This document shows, piece by piece, positions 60,236 to 64,000 of a stretch of DNA of 64,000 bases; positions within the stretch are counted from its first letter, which is position 1, and every line of letters begins with the position of its first letter. Under the pieces are notes generated by a model. It saw nothing but the letters and a program-made list of their open reading frames with translations, had not been told where the DNA came from and ran no database searches. The position numbers and the translations under genes were made by a program. The DNA is from Oscillospiraceae bacterium (GTDB lineage: Bacteria > Bacillota > Clostridia > Oscillospirales > Ruminococcaceae), in contig CAADVD010000010.1 in the NCBI GenBank assembly GCA_900752435.1, positions 68,420 to 132,419 of the forward strand, read 5' to 3'.

Positions 60236-61714
60236 TCATCCTTTGTTTTTCCTCATTGCGCGTTCCGGCTTGATCACCGTTTCCTGATAGTGGAAGCACT
60301 CCTTGGCAATCGAACCGCTCAGCACCAGCAGGCAAATCAGATTGGGGATTGCCATCAGCCCGTTCATGGCATCGGAGAAATCCCAAACCACTTGCAGTGT
60401 CTGCGTTGCGCCGACATACGCAATCAAACAAAATACAATGCGGTAAATACGAGTGACAATCGGGGATTTTACCAGATATTCCAGCGATTTTTCACCGTAA
60501 TATTCCCAACCCAGAATGGTCGAAAATGCAAACAGCGCCAAGCCAATGGTAACCACGATACTGCCCACTTCGCCCAGCACACTGCCGAATGACGCAATGG
60601 TCAGTTCCGCACCGGTCAGCGGCAAACCGCCGGACGGATTTAGATAGCCAACCACTTCTTTGCCTGTTGCCGGATCCGTGTCGGAAACGATGGGAAGCAC
60701 CGAACCATCAGCCGCCGTAAGCAAACCGGAGGAGGCGATTACCAAACCCGTGATGGTGCAGACGCAGATGGTGTCAAAGAACGTACCTGTCATATTGACA
60801 TAGCCTTGGCGGGATGCGTGATCGGTTTTGGCCGCCGCCGCCGCAATCGGCGCAGAACCAAGACCCGCTTCATTGGAAAACACGCCGCGCGCCACACCCC
60901 AGCGCATTGCCTGCATAACGACGATGCCGCCCATCGCACCAGCGCCGGCCTTAAAGCTAAATGCCATACTCACAATCGCTTTTAAGCCGTTGGGGATATT
61001 CTCGTAATTGAACACGATACAAATCAATGCAAAGACAACATAGAAAATGGCCATCACCGGAACAACCATAGAGCAGACTTTGCCGATGCTTTTGATGCCG
61101 CCCACCAGAATGATCAGCGCCAATGCCGTAATTACCAAACCGGTGACCCATTGCGGTACGCCAAAGGTGCTGTTGACCGCTGTGGAAATGGAGTTTGCCT
61201 GCGTCATGTTGCCAATTCCAAAAGAAGCAAATACCGCAAACAGCGCAAACAAGAAGGCCAATACCGACCCCAGCCATTTTACCTTAAAACCATTTTTCAT
61301 CGCGTACATCGGTCCGCCTGCCATTTCTCCAAGCGAATTGGTTTCGCGGTATTTGACCGCCAGTACGCTCTCGCCGTATTTGGTGGACAGACCAAACAGC
61401 GCACTGATCCACATCCAGACGAGTGCACCCGGACCTCCCAGCACCATGGCTGTTGCAACACCCACGATATTTCCTGTTCCAATGGTGGCGGCAAGCGCCG
61501 TCATCAGCGACTGGAACGGAGAAATGTCGCCGCTGTGGTTTTTGTCTTGGTGATCTGCCTTGCGAAACACCGACTTAATGGCATAGCCTAAATTGCGCCA
61601 TGGAAGAAACTTGAACCGTATCGTCAAAAAGACACCGGTTCCAACCAACAAAATCAGCATCACCGGCCCCCAGACAAAGTCACAGAGCGCTTTCAAAATA
61701 CTCGAAAAATCCAT
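60236..61714 (-). CDS. Alanine/glycine:cation symporter (AGCS) family protein
   Basis: This is a 492-residue polytopic sodium- or proton-coupled amino acid symporter. The family signature LAATIGTGNIVGVATAMVLGGPGALVWMW is present in parts (IGTGNIVGVATA; GGPGALVWMW), and FSNEAGLGSAPIAAAAAKT is a second conserved block. It takes up alanine or glycine. It has its own promoter and a leader with a G/C-rich hairpin; no glycine riboswitch pattern is visible. Confidence 0.94.
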   Translation of the reverse strand: MDFSSILKALCDFVWGPVMLILLVGTGVFLTIRFKFLPWRNLGYAIKSVFRKADHQDKNHSGDISPFQSLMTALAATIGTGNIVGVATAMVLGGPGALVWMWISALFGLSTKYGESVLAVKYRETNSLGEMAGGPMYAMKNGFKVKWLGSVLAFLFALFAVFASFGIGNMTQANSISTAVNSTFGVPQWVTGLVITALALIILVGGIKSIGKVCSMVVPVMAIFYVVFALICIVFNYENIPNGLKAIVSMAFSFKAGAGAMGGIVVMQAMRWGVARGVFSNEAGLGSAPIAAAAAKTDHASRQGYVNMTGTFFDTICVCTITGLVIASSGLLTAADGSVLPIVSDTDPATGKEVVGYLNPSGGLPLTGAELTIASFGSVLGEVGSIVVTIGLALFAFSTILGWEYYGEKSLEYLVKSPIVTRIYRIVFCLIAYVGATQTLQVVWDFSDAMNGLMAIPNLICLLVLSGSIAKECFHYQETVIKPERAMRKNKG

Positions 61715-61776
61715 CTTTTTCTTTCCCTTTCGTTTGAATTGGACAAAACAACCGCATCGTCGCCTGCACCTACTGC

Positions 61777-61818
61777 AAAAGGGGGCGGTTCCGCTGATGA
61801 TGCAGCAGAATCGCCCCC
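61777..61818 (-). promoter_or_regulatory. Leader hairpin of the AGCS gene
   Basis: GGGGGCG / CGCCCCC (61812-61818 with 61781-61787) forms a strong stem with an inner CTGCTG / CAGCGG-like pairing and only TTTT after it. It may be a weak attenuator. Confidence 0.5.
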
Positions 61819-61855
61819 ATTGGCTTTCGCTCGATTATTTTTATGGAATGCTGCC

Positions 61856-61884
61856 ATTATAGCACAAATTTTATAGGTTGACAA
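61856..61884 (-). promoter_or_regulatory. Promoter of the AGCS gene
   Basis: On the minus strand, TTGTCA (61879-61884) and TATAAT (61856-61861) are 17 bp apart. Confidence 0.82.
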
Positions 61885-61905
61885 GAATTTCTTGTGCCGG
61901 CCAGA

Positions 61906-63357
61906 TTACTCCGCTGCTTTTTCCGTGTCGATTCCGTAGTAGCCGTAGCCATATTTTCCATAGCGACCATAATTGTAACCGCCGTAGCTTCCGGTCAAAC
62001 TGGATTCCACACCGTTCAGGATACAGCCCAAAATATCAATTTTGCTTTCATTGAGCTGTTCCAGTCCTTCGAGAATGCGATCTACTTTGGCGTAATCCTG
62101 CTTCACGACATAAATCGCACCGTCTACGTACTGCGCCAGCGCAGTAGCGTCCGCCAGCATGCCGCATGGAGCGGTATCCAAAATCACAAAGTCGGATTCT
62201 CGTTTTGCTTCCCGAAGCAGTTCTTTCATCTTAGACGAAGCCAGCATTTCCGCAGGGTTGCGGACCGTTTCGCCGCCGCCTAAAACGCTGATGCCCCAGT
62301 CTTCCAAAACCTGTTTCGCTTCTGCATACGTCTGCTTGCCTTGCAGCACTTCGCTCACGCCCGTACCAGACGCATCCAATCCCAATGCCTGCCGTACGGA
62401 GGGATGGCGCAGGTCACAGTCAATCAGCGTAACCCGATTGTCCTTTTGTGCCAGTGCCAAAGCAAGATTGGCGGCAGTGGTAGTTTTGCCTTCACCGGGG
62501 ATGCTGCTAGTCACCAAAATGGTCTTCACCTTGCGATTGCGCGCTTCCTTATCCACACGTGTCCGAATAATGCGGATGGATTCGATGAAGCTCAGCGGAA
62601 TTTTGGGATTGTGAATCGAGATGGTTTCATCAATCTTCTGTTTGCGTTTTTTAAACACCACGCGAGGAACAGTACCAAAGCAAGATACATTTAAAATCTT
62701 TTTGAAATCCGATACACGGCGGATGGTTTTGCGCGTCAGTGCATAGATAACGATAATCGCCACGCCCAACGCCAAACCGATGAGCAATCCCTGTTTCGCT
62801 TGTCCTTTGAAATCCGGCGGATTTACCGGCTCTGTGGGAACACCGGAAGCATCCAGCAAATCCATCTGGGTTCGTCCGATGACGAACTCCGCGACAGTCG
62901 GATAATTGTCGATGGCCGATTGCAGAATATCCTGCGCAAGCTGCGGATCGGAAGCCGTTGCCGTCATCGTCAGCAAGTTGGTATCCTCCAACGCCTGTAC
63001 TGAAATGGTTCCCGGAATAGCGCTGACCCCCAAATCTTCGGCGATGACATTTTTTAAAACGCCGCTGGAAATAATGTAGGGAAAGGTTTGCGCCATTTGG
63101 GTGGCCGTGGCGTTGTTGTAATAATTGTTGCTGTAATTGAGACCGGTATTGGCATTGATGGTAAACGTTGCCGACGCTTGGTAATACGGCGCATAGCTGG
63201 AGCGGGCACGCACGTAAAAGAGCACACTGAACACGGCAGCAAGCACCGCGACCAGCCAAGCAAATTTTTTAAATCCCTTCCACAAATCATCGACCAGCGC
63301 ATTCAAATCCATGCCGCCAACCGCGGTTTCTTCTTTTTCGTTCTTGTAGCTGCTCAT
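61906..63357 (-). CDS. Exopolysaccharide co-polymerase / tyrosine autokinase (Wzz and BY-kinase)
   Basis: This is a 483-residue fusion of a chain-length determinant and a bacterial tyrosine kinase. Transmembrane helices at about 33-52 and 190-208 flank a Wzz periplasmic-type domain. The kinase follows, with Walker A SSIPGEGKTTTAANLAL (near 284), Walker A' TLIDCDLRHPS and Walker B FVILDTAP. The tail is a tyrosine cluster (GGYNYGRYGKYGYGYYG) for autophosphorylation. It regulates polymer length in capsule or exopolysaccharide export. It is likely part of a cluster extending beyond the window. Confidence 0.94.
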   Translation of the reverse strand: MSSYKNEKEETAVGGMDLNALVDDLWKGFKKFAWLVAVLAAVFSVLFYVRARSSYAPYYQASATFTINANTGLNYSNNYYNNATATQMAQTFPYIISSGVLKNVIAEDLGVSAIPGTISVQALEDTNLLTMTATASDPQLAQDILQSAIDNYPTVAEFVIGRTQMDLLDASGVPTEPVNPPDFKGQAKQGLLIGLALGVAIIVIYALTRKTIRRVSDFKKILNVSCFGTVPRVVFKKRKQKIDETISIHNPKIPLSFIESIRIIRTRVDKEARNRKVKTILVTSSIPGEGKTTTAANLALALAQKDNRVTLIDCDLRHPSVRQALGLDASGTGVSEVLQGKQTYAEAKQVLEDWGISVLGGGETVRNPAEMLASSKMKELLREAKRESDFVILDTAPCGMLADATALAQYVDGAIYVVKQDYAKVDRILEGLEQLNESKIDILGCILNGVESSLTGSYGGYNYGRYGKYGYGYYGIDTEKAAE

Positions 63358-63366
63358 AATCTCTCC

Positions 63367-63849
63367 TTAATCCTCTGCTTGCTTATGCCGGTTGAACAGC
63401 CGGCGGTACAATCCCCACAAGACGGGGCGAATGGGACGGGCATACAACCAGAAATGTTCAAAAAATTCCCACCAAAACGTGCCGGGATGCTCCCTCTTTC
63501 CCTTGCGCTCCACCGCAACAATCAAACCAAAAATCTGTTCCGGTGCAATGGGACCTTCCACGTTGGTTTGCGCATCGCCAACAAAGTAATAGCTGCCATC
63601 CGGTGCGACCCGATAAACACGATGCATGATATACTGGCCGTTCCAACGCTTAAAAAACGCCATATCGCCTTTTTTAAGCGGACGATCAACGGCGCTGATG
63701 ATGATTTTATCGCGCTCATGAATCAGAAACGGCGACATACTGTTTCCGGTAATGGTCAAGGGAACCTGTCTGCCCTCATCCATCAGCTGCCGCAGAACTG
63801 GGATGTACACCGCCGCATCAATCTTTCGGCTATGCGTGGCCGGTGTCAT
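63367..63849 (-). CDS. S24/S26 family signal peptidase-like protein
   Basis: This is a 160-residue protein with the serine peptidase signature TGNSMSPFL (Ser37) and the downstream LKKGDMAFF and FVGDAQTNVEGPI blocks of the S26 family. It has no clear N-terminal membrane anchor, unlike SipS; a hydrophobic stretch lies near the C-terminus. The start MTPATHS has AGAGG 9 nt upstream. It sits 9 bp before the tyrosine kinase gene, so it may process a polysaccharide or exported factor of that cluster. Confidence 0.82.
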   Translation of the reverse strand: MTPATHSRKIDAAVYIPVLRQLMDEGRQVPLTITGNSMSPFLIHERDKIIISAVDRPLKKGDMAFFKRWNGQYIMHRVYRVAPDGSYYFVGDAQTNVEGPIAPEQIFGLIVAVERKGKREHPGTFWWEFFEHFWLYARPIRPVLWGLYRRLFNRHKQAED

Positions 63850-64000
63850 GGGCTTCTTCCTCTGTACTTGTTGTTGGATTCGTACGGCTTCTCTCCTCGC
63901 CGTAGGGATTTCTGTAATGTCCGTAATGGCGGCCATAGCGGGATCCATATCCCTATCCATATCCATAACCCTATCCCTAACCATAACCGTACGAATGCAA
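63830..64000 (-). pseudogene. Tyrosine-rich C-terminal tail with three in-frame TAG codons (partial)
   Basis: One minus-strand frame reads as alternating Gly-Tyr followed by GSRYGRHYGHYRNPYGEERS and an acidic end (TEEEAHD), resembling a BY-kinase tail, and stops at 63830 inside the start of the S26 gene. TAG codons occur at 63977-63979, 63971-63973 and 63953-63955, each where Tyr would fit the GY repeat. It is either the decayed end of an upstream gene or non-coding; the rest lies outside the window. Confidence 0.35.

Noticed and set aside
61777..61860. Glycine riboswitch ahead of the AGCS symporter
   Set aside because: The conserved glycine aptamer pattern is missing; only a simple G/C hairpin is present.
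1..64000. CRISPR array, IS element, prophage or integrase-tRNA attachment site
   Set aside because: No regularly spaced repeats, transposase, integrase or phage structural genes were seen, and no duplicated tRNA-Lys end is present within the window.

Overview
The window looks like the chromosome of an anaerobic, endospore-forming member of the Clostridia (Bacillota), of intermediate GC and probably gut-associated. The evidence is a pyruvate formate-lyase with its activase, a PPi-type phosphofructokinase, a GerA/SpoVAF-type germination protein beside CotF-like coat proteins, a CIRCE element, many near-consensus sigma-A promoters and stem-loop terminators, and a secreted amylopullulanase. I cannot name the genus from sequence alone. 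There is no phage, IS element or CRISPR array; this is mostly ordinary chromosome with some accessory modules.

Layout. 0-4.8 kb: a MerR regulator (cut by the window edge) diverges from a six-gene redox operon (Fe-alcohol dehydrogenase, two aldo/keto reductases, cupin, CMD protein, flavin reductase) behind a 19-bp-spacer MerR promoter; this is a likely reactive-carbonyl response. 4.8-13 kb: a DUF2798 membrane protein with a promoter-proximal hairpin, PPi-phosphofructokinase, a GH38 alpha-mannosidase split by a one-base frameshift, a CIRCE-controlled Hsp20, an AraC-type regulator and an SPFH protein. 13-19.5 kb: LepA, GtrA and acyltransferase, tRNA-Lys, an HdeD-like protein and a 4-hydroxybutyrate dehydrogenase. 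19.8-24.3 kb: HD hydrolase and acetyltransferase, a membrane protein under a double palindromic operator, and an ArsR / HMA / P1B-ATPase metal efflux operon. 24.4-26.4 kb: spore coat and germination genes. 26.5-29.5 kb: the full preQ1 pathway (queD-queE-folE-queC-queF) behind a preQ1 riboswitch. 29.5-34.9 kb: homocysteine methyltransferase, argS, DUF1934, murI and ddl. 35-38.4 kb: pflB-pflA. 38.5-48 kb: 5'-nucleotidase, a rhomboid-like protein, LytTR/DUF3021, an AEC transporter and a very long FtsX-like permease. 48.2-48.5 kb: an apparent type I toxin-antitoxin locus. 48.5-54.4 kb: a siroheme sulfite reductase, a divergent LysR regulator and hemA-hemC-cobA/hemD. 54.5-61.9 kb: amylopullulanase and an alanine/glycine symporter. 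61.9-64 kb: exopolysaccharide tyrosine autokinase, an S26 peptidase and a decayed tyrosine-rich tail.

How the genes fit together. The que operon makes preQ1 from GTP and is shut off by preQ1 through its leader. The hem genes supply the tetrapyrrole that the neighbouring sulfite reductase needs as siroheme. pflB/pflA and the phosphofructokinase serve fermentation. The amylopullulanase and mannosidase serve glycan use.

The most novel item is the locus at 48.2-48.5 kb. A 32-residue hydrophobic peptide is encoded on the plus strand, its leader can pair with its own 3' region at three places, and an antisense RNA with a consensus promoter and its own terminator runs against its 3' end.
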